A stretch of DNA of 64,000 nucleotides from Promethearchaeia archaeon (GCA_029856155.1 JAHQWL010000023.1:1-64000); one strand, 5' to 3'. Positions 25,371-33,778 are shown, counted from the first letter of the stretch. The notes: generated from the sequence alone by a model not told the origin. Numbers and translations: made by a program.

Positions 25371-26549
25371 ATGAAAACAATAGAGTTAAAAGCTAAATGG
25401 GATCCTAAACCGGGATTTAAGTTGGGCTCTAAAGATATAGAAGGAATTTTGACGTATTTAGGCTCACAAGTATGGCGTAATCCTGTTATTGAAGTAGTAG
25501 AAAAACCAAAACCTCAAATTAAATCAAATGAAGTATTGATAAAGGTGAAACGATGTGGGATTTGTGGAAGTGATGTACACATGGCACAAACATATGAAGA
25601 TGGATATATATATTATCCAGGATTAACAGCTTTTCCAGCAACCCTTGGACATGAATTTGCTGGTGAAATTGTCGAAGTTGGAAGTCTAGCAATTAATAAA
25701 AGAACTGGAAAGCTTTATGAAAAAGGGGAACCTGTTACAGTAGAAGAAATGGTCTGGTGTGGCGAGTGCAAACCTTGTTGCGATGGATACCCTAATCATT
25801 GTGAAAGACTACAAGAAATCGGTTTTTCTATTGATGGTGCTTATGCTGAATATATTGCTGTACCTGCTAAATTATGCTGGAGTTTAAAGAAGTTAGAAGA
25901 TAAATATGATGATATTTTTAAGATAGGGAGCTTAGTAGAACCAACTTCAGTGGCATATAACGCAGTTATTGAAAGAGGTGGTGGAATTAGACCAGGGGAG
26001 AATGTAGTAATTCTGGGAGCTGGTCCTATTGGTCTAGCAGCAGTAAAAATTCTAAAAACTGCTGGAGCAGCAGTATGCATTGTTTCAGAACCCGAAGAAA
26101 ACCGAGCATCATTAGCTAAAAAGATGGGTGCTGATTATGTGATAAATCCTCTTAGGAAAAATTTTGTTGAAAAAATTAAAGAATACACTGATGATGAAGG
26201 AGCTGCAATATATCTCGAAGCAACAGGATTACCTGCTATTGTAACAAGTGATATACAAAATGCAATATGGGAATGTAAAGCTGTTAATAGCACTGTAGTT
26301 ATCGTAGCCAGAGCGGAGCAAAATATGCCAGTTTGTGGTGAATATTTCCAAGTAAAGAGAGCTCGTATTGTTGGTTCTCAAGGTCATTCTGGACATGGTA
26401 ATTTTCCTAATGTAATAAGTTGCATGGCTGCTGGAATGGATATGACACCAATGGTTACAAAGGAAATTTCTCTTAATGAAGTTCCTAAATATCTTAAAAT
26501 TTTACAGACAGATAAAGAAAATTGTAAAATTTCAGTTAAAATAGCTTGA
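25371..26549 (+). CDS. iolM: Zinc-dependent dehydrogenase, scyllo-inosose 3-dehydrogenase-like
   Basis: Medium-chain zinc alcohol dehydrogenase: catalytic zinc ligands in RCGICGSDVHM and GHEFAGEIV, a structural-zinc lobe CGECKPCCDGYPNHC (four Cys), and the Rossmann GAGPIGLAAVKIL. The ~60-residue N-terminal extension and overall length resemble the Thermotoga scyllo-inosose 3-dehydrogenase IolM. That enzyme makes 3-dehydro-scyllo-inosose, the substrate of IolN. I chose ATG at 25371; a TTG lies three codons earlier. Family firm; the IolM role depends on context. Confidence 0.75.
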   Translation: MKTIELKAKWDPKPGFKLGSKDIEGILTYLGSQVWRNPVIEVVEKPKPQIKSNEVLIKVKRCGICGSDVHMAQTYEDGYIYYPGLTAFPATLGHEFAGEIVEVGSLAINKRTGKLYEKGEPVTVEEMVWCGECKPCCDGYPNHCERLQEIGFSIDGAYAEYIAVPAKLCWSLKKLEDKYDDIFKIGSLVEPTSVAYNAVIERGGGIRPGENVVILGAGPIGLAAVKILKTAGAAVCIVSEPEENRASLAKKMGADYVINPLRKNFVEKIKEYTDDEGAAIYLEATGLPAIVTSDIQNAIWECKAVNSTVVIVARAEQNMPVCGEYFQVKRARIVGSQGHSGHGNFPNVISCMAAGMDMTPMVTKEISLNEVPKYLKILQTDKENCKISVKIA

Positions 26550-26678
26550 TGTTTCTTAAAACCAATCAAATTTTTATTTTTGATAGTTTTAATAACAAGA
26601 TACAATCAAAACTTTTTTATATTATTTTCATCTATTTTTGTTATTCAAAAATTATAATTTTAGAAGAGATCTGATATT

Positions 26679-27278
26679 ATGAATGAAAATCAAGATGAGG
26701 AAGAGGATATTGATTTTGAGGAAGAAACTGAAAGTAGTGAACAAATTCTAGAAAAGCAGAAAAAACTAGAAGAAATTACTTTAAAAAGAACCGACACCAG
26801 TTATTTTAAGATTCAAAATCCAGAATCTTTAGAAATTATGGAAAATGAACCTTTTTATAGAATTCCGTTGATTAACATTCTAGAAAGTGAGGAAGTATAC
26901 TCTGTTCTTGTCGAATTGCCGGGATTAGACAAAAAAAATGTTAAAATTTCTTTACAAGAAGGAATTTTAGAATTACTTGGAGAAAAAACAATAAAAGACA
27001 AAGAAAAAAAGGATGAGAAAAAAGAAAAAGACAAAGAGAAGAAAGAAAAAAAGGATGAAAAGAAAGATAAAGACAAGAAAAAAGAAAAGCATAAGGAAAT
27101 AAAAGGTAACTATTTAAGGAGAGAAATTCGAACCACTAATTTCTTTAGATGTTTACATCTACCCGAAGATACAATTCCAGATGAAATTGATGCTAGCTTT
27201 AAAAATGGTATCCTAAAGTTAATCATCCCTAAAAAATTGGCAGGGATTAGTGGAAAAAAAGTAATAGAAATTAAATAA
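26679..27278 (+). CDS. Hsp20/alpha-crystallin protein with a lysine-glutamate insertion
   Basis: 199 residues. The alpha-crystallin domain starts near residue 65 (FYRIPLINILESEEVYSVLVELPGLDKKNVKISLQ, then GILELLGEK) and ends with FKNGILKLIIPKK, the conserved GxLxxxxPK-like motif. Between these strands (about residues 105-148) is an in-frame insertion of some 40 residues made almost only of Lys, Asp and Glu (KEKKDEKKEKDKEKKEK). The N-terminus is acidic. ATP-independent holdase chaperone. It lies within the inositol island but is probably independent of it. The repeat DNA (AAAGA/GAAAAA) shows no frame break. Confidence 0.88.
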   Translation: MNENQDEEEDIDFEEETESSEQILEKQKKLEEITLKRTDTSYFKIQNPESLEIMENEPFYRIPLINILESEEVYSVLVELPGLDKKNVKISLQEGILELLGEKTIKDKEKKDEKKEKDKEKKEKKDEKKDKDKKKEKHKEIKGNYLRREIRTTNFFRCLHLPEDTIPDEIDASFKNGILKLIIPKKLAGISGKKVIEIK

Positions 27279-27325
27279 ATTCTAGATTTTATAACAATTT
27301 GATTTTTTACTCTTTTAATTCATTT

Positions 27326-28138
27326 TTATAAGATTGATCGTAAATATTCTGATGATTCTTTAGCGACATCTTCAAATGAAGGCTTCATTATCGTTTCAAT
27401 TGAAGCAAACCCATCATAGCCTGATTTTTTAAAAATATTTAGAAAAGTTCTAAAATCAAAATGACCCGTTCCTGGAGCCCTACGGGTGCAATCTGCAAGA
27501 TGTATATGAGCGACATTTTGAGTAATTTCCTCTAAATAGTCCCATATATAGCCGGGATCCTCCTCTAAATAAGTATGGAAAGAGTCAATTAATAATTTTA
27601 AGTTATTTGAGCCGATTTCGTCAATTAAATTTAATGATTCAGATATTGTATTATATGAATCAATTTCAAATCTATTAATTGGTTCAAATAATAATAGAAC
27701 TCCATTGTTTTCTGCCATACGGCAGCATTCCTTTAGGGATGATTTAATATAATTCTTTTCTTTTTTTAAACTACTCTCAGAATTAAAACGTCCTCGAATT
27801 AATCCAATTATAACTTTTGATTGGATTCTTTGCGCAAAATCTAAATAGGTCTGAATTCTTTGAATTGCACTTTCCCTCATATGCTCATTTTGATGTCCTA
27901 AAGAATATCCAAAACGAATATACGTGCTCCCAGTTCCAATAGCAGAGATCTTAAGGTTATACGAATCCTTAATATCGTTTATCATTTCAGCATTGATTTT
28001 TTCAGGTTCAAGAAGAGATAATTCAACTCCATCATAATTTAAAGAATTTAAAAATTCACATAATTCTGAAAAATGTTTTAAGACTTCATCTTGAGTACTT
28101 TTTGATTCATTTAATCCAGAGACAATACTTAATTTCAT
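27326..28138 (-). CDS. iolO: TIM-barrel sugar epimerase, 5-keto-L-gluconate epimerase-like
   Basis: 270 residues, AP-endonuclease-2-like TIM barrel. Metal ligands and family blocks: FEPINRFEIDSYNT, LIDSFHTYLEED (Asp and His), HIHLADCTRRAPGTGHFDF (His, then the RxPGxGHFDF loop) and SIETIMKP (Glu). These blocks and the length closely recall Thermotoga IolO, which converts 5-keto-L-gluconate to D-tagaturonate. It is convergent with the Hsp20 gene and divergent from the cupin gene at 28273. Other epimerases (for example hydroxypyruvate isomerase-like) share the fold, so context carries part of the call. Confidence 0.75.
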   Translation of the reverse strand: MKLSIVSGLNESKSTQDEVLKHFSELCEFLNSLNYDGVELSLLEPEKINAEMINDIKDSYNLKISAIGTGSTYIRFGYSLGHQNEHMRESAIQRIQTYLDFAQRIQSKVIIGLIRGRFNSESSLKKEKNYIKSSLKECCRMAENNGVLLLFEPINRFEIDSYNTISESLNLIDEIGSNNLKLLIDSFHTYLEEDPGYIWDYLEEITQNVAHIHLADCTRRAPGTGHFDFRTFLNIFKKSGYDGFASIETIMKPSFEDVAKESSEYLRSIL

Positions 28139-28272
28139 GATATATATATCTGTTGAAATTTGAATAGGATAGTGCTTTACTCATATAATAATATTAAGCA
28201 AAATTATTTATAGTAAAAAAAGAAAAATGAATTATCCTTAAATTAAGTTAAAAATCTAATGAGATCATAAAA

Positions 28273-29091
28273 ATGAGAGAATACTTTACTACCAAATCTG
28301 TCATGGCTTCTTATTTTTTTGAAGATCCTAAATATGACGCTGTTAATAGGGAATTAAATAGAATAAAAGTAATATATTATTATTTTGACTTAGAAATTAA
28401 ATTAAAAACAGAAAAAAACCAAGTTTTAAATGGAAGTTTATTGTTGGGAGATGCTACTTTAATTATTGACAGTATAGAATCCCAATTAAATCAATTTGAT
28501 ATTTTCTTTATTCCTCCCGAAAAAGACTTTATCATTAGAGGCAAATATAAGTCAAAATATAAAATTGCTTTAGTTATTAGCTCAATTGAAATGAAAGTGG
28601 ATCTATCTTTTGATGTACAGAAGTATGATATAAAGAATTTCATAATTCGAGGGGAACCTAGCTCTAATGAAAAAATGTCAACTTATAGGACTGTATGGAC
28701 AGCTTTTAACAATGGTTTTTTTATGTCAGGTATAACCAGCATTCCTAATGAATCTCTGAAAACAGGCGTGGTAACAAGCGTCAATTTAGAAAAGGATAAA
28801 GAAAAAGGAAATGTTGAAATTTACTCTCATATTCATCCAGATTTTCCGGAATTATATATATATCTTATTGATGATGATAATTATGCTATCACCCAATATT
28901 TAATAAACTCCAAGGGACAATCAGTTTGCAAAGATCTTTCAAACGGAGATGGATTATTCTTTCCAGGATATTTAGGACATATAAATTTTGCAAAACCCTT
29001 TTATAAAAATTTAAAATTTTGTTCTTATATATGGGTCATTCCTACATTTGGTGAAAAAAAGGGAATAGAACCAATTACTTTAAAAGTTTAA
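28273..29091 (+). CDS. Bicupin-like protein, KduI/IolB-type isomerase candidate
   Basis: 272 residues, mostly beta. Cupin motif 1 is SHIHPDFPELYIYL (HxH then Glu), motif 2 is FFPGYLGHINF (PGxxHxN), giving a 3-His/Glu metal site. The double-stranded beta-helix size matches KduI and IolB, isomerases of uronates. It starts an apparent operon with the creatininase-fold gene 46 bases downstream. It may supply the missing tagaturonate-to-fructuronate step in the island, since KduI relatives isomerise hexuronates; this is inference, not seen. Confidence 0.6.
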   Translation: MREYFTTKSVMASYFFEDPKYDAVNRELNRIKVIYYYFDLEIKLKTEKNQVLNGSLLLGDATLIIDSIESQLNQFDIFFIPPEKDFIIRGKYKSKYKIALVISSIEMKVDLSFDVQKYDIKNFIIRGEPSSNEKMSTYRTVWTAFNNGFFMSGITSIPNESLKTGVVTSVNLEKDKEKGNVEIYSHIHPDFPELYIYLIDDDNYAITQYLINSKGQSVCKDLSNGDGLFFPGYLGHINFAKPFYKNLKFCSYIWVIPTFGEKKGIEPITLKV

Positions 29092-29136
29092 ATTGATGGA
29101 TCATTCTATTACTTAAACTATTTTTTGTGATTATAT

Positions 29137-30108
29137 ATGACAGATTGGAATTTACCTCCTAAAGAGTTTGGCCATATGGATAAACCTAGTAGTATCTATC
29201 TTCAAACAATGTCTATAGCAGAAATTAAAGAGAGGGTAAAGAAGAATGATGTTATTATCATTCCTTGTGGATCTACTGAAAATCATGGTCCTGCAGCTTG
29301 TATTGGAGAAGATACATTCTTAGTCACTCGAATGGCTGAATTAATAGCCCAAAAAACAGGCTGTACTGTTGCTCAACCAACTTGGTATGGTTCTCACCCT
29401 TATCATCATTTAGGGATGCCAGGAACGATCATAGTTCCCGAAGAAACTTTTAAATCTTTATTAAGATCAGTAATGGCAGGTTGCTGGAATATGGGTTTTA
29501 GAAAGATGATATTATTAAACGGTCATGGTCAAGAATACGTTATCCCAAGTGCTATACACGAATTTGCGAAAAATTACCAATTGCCCATGGTTGTTTGCAA
29601 TGTAAATTGGTATCACGCAATTCCTCAACATTGTATGGATCAAGAACATGGTGGCCCATTTGAAACACCTTTTATTCACGCTGATGAAGCTGAAACATCT
29701 TTCTCAATGACACTATTTCCCGAATTGTTGAAACAAATAGATGAATGTAATGATAACACTCCAGTAGGATGGATGCCAGAAGGGCATGTAGACAAAGCGG
29801 GAAATATTTATCAACGTCCTATTAAATGGTATGGACAAGTTGGTTTTGGACCTATTGAAGTGTTTGCTTATCCAGAAGGCCATGTTGGATGTCCTAGCAA
29901 AGCAACCTTTGAGAAAGGAAAACCTGGTATGGAAGCATTTTTAGATTATCTAGAAAAACTTGTTAATGATATACTGAAAACGTTTCCACCCGGAAAACTT
30001 CCCCCAATTGAAGGAATAACTCAACGAGATCCAAAAGAAATCGAAAAATATATCAAGGGGCCGCTTAATGGTGGAAAAAGTATTTATGAATTAAGATACC
30101 CTCCTTAA
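29137..30108 (+). CDS. iolN: Creatininase-family hydrolase, 3-dehydro-scyllo-inosose hydrolase-like
   Basis: 323 residues of the creatinine amidohydrolase family: metal-binding PCGSTENHGPAACIGEDTFL (Glu, His, Asp), GMPGTIIVPEETF, LLNGHGQEYVIPSA and FIHADEAETSFSM (Asp, Glu). These are the metal ligands of the family. In Thermotoga the IolN hydrolase that opens diketo-inositol to 5-keto-L-gluconate belongs to this family and is encoded next to IolG, IolM and IolO, as here. Creatinine degradation or riboflavin-type ArfB activity are the alternatives, but no such genes are nearby. Confidence 0.75.
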   Translation: MTDWNLPPKEFGHMDKPSSIYLQTMSIAEIKERVKKNDVIIIPCGSTENHGPAACIGEDTFLVTRMAELIAQKTGCTVAQPTWYGSHPYHHLGMPGTIIVPEETFKSLLRSVMAGCWNMGFRKMILLNGHGQEYVIPSAIHEFAKNYQLPMVVCNVNWYHAIPQHCMDQEHGGPFETPFIHADEAETSFSMTLFPELLKQIDECNDNTPVGWMPEGHVDKAGNIYQRPIKWYGQVGFGPIEVFAYPEGHVGCPSKATFEKGKPGMEAFLDYLEKLVNDILKTFPPGKLPPIEGITQRDPKEIEKYIKGPLNGGKSIYELRYPP

Positions 30109-30172
30109 AATCTCAATTCTTTTTTTTTAAATCTTTTTATATATTGAAAATAAAAAAATATATGGATATTGA

Positions 30173-30655
30173 TTATATTTGTGCTCCACAATAAGCACAA
30201 AATTGAGCACCATCTTTTTTTATTGGTGTTCCACAATTAGGACAATATTTTGCACGTTCTTCTGTAAGAGCTTCTTTTTCAGGTATAGATAAATGTTTAA
30301 TTTGTCCGGTTGTTGTGTTAAATTTTCCTCGTAATTGACCTGAAGCTTTTAAATCCAAAATTATTGATTGTATATCTTTTGGTGTAATTCCTGTACTTTT
30401 ACTAACTTCATCTATCGTAGCTTCTGGATTTACTTGAAACTCTGACAAAACTACATTCCTTAGTTTACTTCTATTAGTTAGTGCAAATATTTGACTAACT
30501 AAAATAGCAACTCCAATTCCAGTGGATATAAATCCCCACCATGACCATGCATTCCATGGTATAAATGAGGAAATCCCCCAATATAGGAAAGCACCCGCGA
30601 TAATTAAAGCACAAATAGAAAAACCGTCAGAATATTGATTTTTTTCATATTTCAT
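30173..30655 (-). CDS. Membrane protein with winged-helix-like region and C-terminal zinc ribbon
   Basis: 160 residues from the ATG at 30655 (a GTG four codons earlier is possible). Two membrane helices (about 13-33 and 41-60), then a helical segment resembling a small wHTH/PCI-like module (TIDEVSKSTGITPKDIQSII), then a double-CxxC zinc ribbon: YCPNCGTPI and FCAYCGAQI. Such zinc-ribbon membrane proteins are common in Asgard and other archaea, with unknown function. Single gene. Confidence 0.65.
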   Translation of the reverse strand: MKYEKNQYSDGFSICALIIAGAFLYWGISSFIPWNAWSWWGFISTGIGVAILVSQIFALTNRSKLRNVVLSEFQVNPEATIDEVSKSTGITPKDIQSIILDLKASGQLRGKFNTTTGQIKHLSIPEKEALTEERAKYCPNCGTPIKKDGAQFCAYCGAQI

Positions 30656-30803
30656 ATTAAATACCACAAATTTTCAAATATTTATAATAGATTTCACTAA
30701 ATAATTGTTAAATACTTTATAAATTTTTAGCTTCATTTTATATTCCTAATATATTAAAGAGTTAAATAGAAGTGATATATAAGAGAGGACTAGCTAAAAC
30801 CAC

Positions 30804-31160
30804 TCAATTTGTTATTATACACCTATTTATTATTTCAAAAACAGATGAGAAATCTACTTGATCCTCAGTAAGAAGGATAATAATTTTTTCTAAAATTTTA
30901 ATTGAAAGGATATAAAAATTATCAGAATGAATAACATTGAAATCGGGATCATGAACTCCGATTTCTGATGTTATTTCTTCAGCTAATTCATATAATTGCG
31001 ACATATTTAAGCCTATAGAAGTTTTATTGAATTCTTGATTAATGTATGATTTGATGACAGCCCCATTTTTGGAAGTAATTAAAATAAAATACAAGCCAGA
31101 CTGACCGAATTCCTTTATTAATGTTTCAATGACTAAATCTGAATTTAAAATAGCAGTCAT
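30804..31160 (-). CDS. Roadblock/LC7-domain protein
   Basis: 118 residues with the roadblock/LC7 (MglB-like) fold: a first strand pair LYFILITSKNGAVIKSYIN, an amphipathic helix ELAEEITSEI, and a closing YILSIKILEKIIILLTED hairpin plus helix. These proteins dimerise and regulate Ras-like GTPases; Asgard genomes carry many. It is followed on the same strand, further upstream, by the longin-like protein at 31317-32195, and both may serve a GTPase switch such as that at 54074 (inference). Confidence 0.75.
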   Translation of the reverse strand: MTAILNSDLVIETLIKEFGQSGLYFILITSKNGAVIKSYINQEFNKTSIGLNMSQLYELAEEITSEIGVHDPDFNVIHSDNFYILSIKILEKIIILLTEDQVDFSSVFEIINRCIITN

Positions 31161-31316
31161 TGTGATATAATTTATTGGTTTTGTAATATATAATTTTGGG
31201 TAAAAATTATGGTCTTAACTTGAAAGGATGATTTATATAAAAGGTATGTAGAAAAATAATTTGAAATATATTGATTTTATTCTTATTACATATTCTCAAA
31301 TTTATGAAAAATTAAA

Positions 31317-32195
31317 TTATATTTCAAAATATTCATCAATTACCTCCTCAAAAGAGTGAAACGGTGTTAAATCTCCCTTAAACTCAACTACATAGCAAGA
31401 ATAATATCGGTATAAGAACTCTTCAACAATTAATTGCATATATCTTTTGATATTTTCGGAACAATTTGGCTTTTCCACTATGTATGCGAATATAACATTG
31501 CTTTTAGTTTTCAAGAACATTTGGCAACCATTGCCAAGATTTATGTCTTCAAGTTTTAGTCCATATTCTTCTCCAGCAATAAAATCTTGTGAATATATTA
31601 ATATCGCTGAAATAAATCCGGCGATCTGGAAATTGTTATTAGCCATATAAGGTCTATCTTTATTCACCTTTGAAAAATATAAAAATCCCGCTTTATCAAT
31701 AATAAAGATTCCAACGATTCCCTTAGCCTTTGGAATATCAACCGATCTATCGCAAATTTGTCGTATCTCTGGTCTTAAGAGGTCAGAACTTATACTTTCA
31801 TATATCCTTTTTGATAAATTATAAAGTTCTGGGTAGTTCATTACATTCTCTGTCTTATCAATATACATAATGACTAACTTATTATGCCCCTTTTTCTCGT
31901 AGAATTGTAGGTAAATTGTAAGGTTGCCTATAGTATCTTTGATATATCCTTGTCTTTTTTTAATAATAGTATTTTTATATAAATCAATAATCTTAGTTGA
32001 AAGCGTAATTCCAATCCTTTTTTGGAAAATAATCTCAACCATTCCCATTATACTTATCTCTGAAATACAAAATCCCCGTAATTGGAAGATTGGGAAATTA
32101 TACTCCATATTCTGCTGGTTTTCATTTAAAATAATCATTGCATTATATAGATTTATTTGTGCTAAATCTTGTTTTTGTGTTAATAAAATAATCAT
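31317..32195 (-). CDS. Longin-like two-domain protein (Asgard type)
   Basis: 292 residues. The C-terminal part (about 160-275) has the longin/roadblock-like pattern KGIVGIFIIDKAGFLYFSKV, then IAGFISAILIYSQDF, and MFLKTKSNVIFAYIVEK followed by a long helix ending YYSCYVVEFKGD. The N-terminal half (30-140) looks like a second, diverged copy with a helix YNLSKRIYESI. Longin-like domains in Asgards pair with small GTPases and trafficking-like systems. The annotated ATG adds a hydrophobic lead; ATG at residue 30 (MEYNF) is an alternative. Confidence 0.6.
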   Translation of the reverse strand: MIILLTQKQDLAQINLYNAMIILNENQQNMEYNFPIFQLRGFCISEISIMGMVEIIFQKRIGITLSTKIIDLYKNTIIKKRQGYIKDTIGNLTIYLQFYEKKGHNKLVIMYIDKTENVMNYPELYNLSKRIYESISSDLLRPEIRQICDRSVDIPKAKGIVGIFIIDKAGFLYFSKVNKDRPYMANNNFQIAGFISAILIYSQDFIAGEEYGLKLEDINLGNGCQMFLKTKSNVIFAYIVEKPNCSENIKRYMQLIVEEFLYRYYSCYVVEFKGDLTPFHSFEEVIDEYFEI

Positions 32196-32539
32196 ACTTA
32201 AGATATTTAAATGTACTTTTTGATCAATAATAATATTTTTGACAACAAAAAATCTAAACTTGCTTTATTTAATTGTTTATATTAAATCGAGTGATGATTA
32301 AATCTTCTTTTGAGGTTAAGATACTTTTTTCATTTCTTTTATGAAATTGGATGTTTAAAATATTATCTGAAAAAAATTCAGAACAGTATAGGATTTGCAA
32401 TTATAAACATGATATAAAACAAATAAAAATAAAAAACAAAAAAAAACCAGGTTTACACGGGGGTCAAATTCTCATTAAGCCCGAAAGACAATAAAAGGGA
32501 ATCCCTATTTAAAGTGAGATTTTTTTAAAAAATAAGGAA
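32196..32539. other. Gene-free stretch before tRNA-Arg
   Basis: No credible gene. Towards the right end, the GC-richer segment around 32440-32510 (including GGGAATCCC at about 32499) sits just beyond the 3' end of the minus-strand tRNA-Arg and may belong to its trailer. No known motif was recognised. Confidence 0.35.
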
Positions 32540-32672
32540 CGGGCCTGGCAGGATTTGAACCTGCGATCTTGGGTTTAATGGATACTTCCATCAAAAATCC
32601 CAGTCCGAAGCCGGGCACCCTATCCATTCTAGATTACGTCGAGATGGACGCAATTGACTAGATTACAGGCCC
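32540..32672 (-). tRNA. tRNA-Arg (UCG) with two BHB introns
   Basis: Acceptor GGGCCTG/CAGGCCC plus G. Introns at 32627-32655 (D loop) and 32568-32596 (variable loop), 29 bases each, leave a 75-base cloverleaf: D stem ATCT/GGGT, anticodon stem CCCGG/CTGGG with loop CTTCGGA (anticodon TCG), variable loop ATATC, T stem GCAGG/CCTGC. Intron 1 forms a strict BHB with central helix CTAG/CTAG and an 8-bp intron helix; intron 2 has central helix TGGG/CCCA and a 9-bp intron helix. Neither is at the canonical 37/38 site. Confidence 0.95.
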
Positions 32673-32801
32673 TTAATCTAAGTACTAAAAATTATAGGGT
32701 TAAATTACTTTCATTTATTATTTCTAAAAAATTTTATTGAATTAGAATAATGAATAATTCAGTAATTTCTCGAATCTTATATAGGAAAAGTAGAGTATTT
32801 T

Positions 32802-33239
32802 TCAAATATCTTCCTTTTCAAAACCATTATTTAGATATTTTATGAATAATCGAAATAATTTTATAAATCTTAAACCTTGAGAAAGATCTCCATCAGCTTT
32901 TATTATTCCTTTCATAAAAGCATCGGTTCCATACATCTCACGCTTCAAAATTTTAACTAAGATCTCTTTAGTGTATCTAATTCTAAAGGATGCATTTCTA
33001 TTAATACCATGTTTGTAGCTAAGTGAACCATTTGATACTTTTAACCAAAAATTAAAATTAATATCTGTAATGATAATTTGGTATATATCATCATCCTCTA
33101 TTATTTCTTCTCGTAGTTCTTCAGTAATTTTGAATTTGTTAACGGCAATCTTAATGATTTTATCTAAAACAGTGATAAATTCCCCATCATAATTTTTCAA
33201 ATAATGGATCACAGAGTTGTAACTCTTTGAATTGAGCAT
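32802..33239 (-). CDS. SCP2 sterol-binding-domain protein
   Basis: 145 residues of the SCP2 (sterol carrier protein 2) fold: a strand IIITDINFNFWLKVSNGSLSY, then NASFRIRYTKEILVKILKREM and the characteristic TDAFMKGIIKADGDLSQGLRFIKLF (xxAxxxGxIxxxGDxxxxxxF). SCP2 folds bind lipids or acyl groups in a hydrophobic cleft. A related intact gene lies at 34436 and a broken copy at 33683, so SCP2 genes have duplicated locally. Substrate unknown. Confidence 0.8.
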   Translation of the reverse strand: MLNSKSYNSVIHYLKNYDGEFITVLDKIIKIAVNKFKITEELREEIIEDDDIYQIIITDINFNFWLKVSNGSLSYKHGINRNASFRIRYTKEILVKILKREMYGTDAFMKGIIKADGDLSQGLRFIKLFRLFIKYLNNGFEKEDI

Positions 33240-33413
33240 ACTATCTAAACTTGATACTAATTCAAATATATTATATTATTATACCTATATATTCCTTATA
33301 TTCTACATCGTCTTTAAGGCATATAAATCTTTCTATTAGGTGTTTTAAATGCTAAACAGAATAAAATTTTTATATTCTCGTTTATTCCCTTAGTTACATA
33401 ACTATAATTTTTT

Positions 33414-33520
33414 GCGGCTATAGTGTAGCCCGGTCTTTAAGTATAACAAATCTGTCTACTTAACCGAAAGCATTCGGGACTGTCACTCCTGCGACGCGGG
33501 TTCAAATCCCGCTAGCCGCG
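33414..33520 (+). tRNA. tRNA-Asp (GUC) with one BHB intron in the D loop
   Basis: Acceptor GCGGCTA/TAGCCGC plus G. Removing the 32-base intron 33437-33468 gives D stem GTGT/GCAT, anticodon stem CGGGA/TCCTG with loop CTGTCAC (anticodon GTC) and T arm GCGGG-TTCAAAT-CCCGC. The BHB is strict: central helix CGGT/ACCG, bulges CT^T and AA^A, intron helix TAAGTA/TACTTA. CCA follows directly at 33521-33523, so the 3' end may be encoded, or this is chance. Confidence 0.96.
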
Positions 33521-33682
33521 CCATATAATTTTTACTTAACTTTGAATTTATTATTGAAGCTAATTAATAATTATGAAAAACATAATTTCTCTGAAATAAT
33601 ACTATAAAATAAAAACTAAGATAATAAAAAAAAAGAAATGTATAAATGAAATATGCTGAATAGAGAGGTTAAATTAAGTAAT

Positions 33683-33778
33683 TTATAAATCTTCTACTAA
33701 ATCTTCATAAGCTTCTAATGCTAATTCAATGATCTCTTGGAAAGCCATAGCATCTTGAAGATTTCCCTCAACCGTTAT
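33683..33778 (-). pseudogene. C-terminal fragment of an SCP2-domain gene
   Basis: Reading on the minus strand, 31 codons plus stop encode ITVEGNLQDAMAFQEIIELA and the rest of the C-terminus of the protein at 34436-34870: 29 of 31 residues are identical. The DNA differs at many third positions, so the parent copy was under protein-level selection for some time before being truncated. Upstream of the homologous block no SCP2 sequence is left. Orientation is opposite to the intact gene, 660 bases away. Confidence 0.8.

Noticed and set aside
27000..27100. Frameshift in the Hsp20 gene caused by the A-rich tract
   Set aside because: The frame continues without interruption into the normal C-terminal strands, so the tract is coding.
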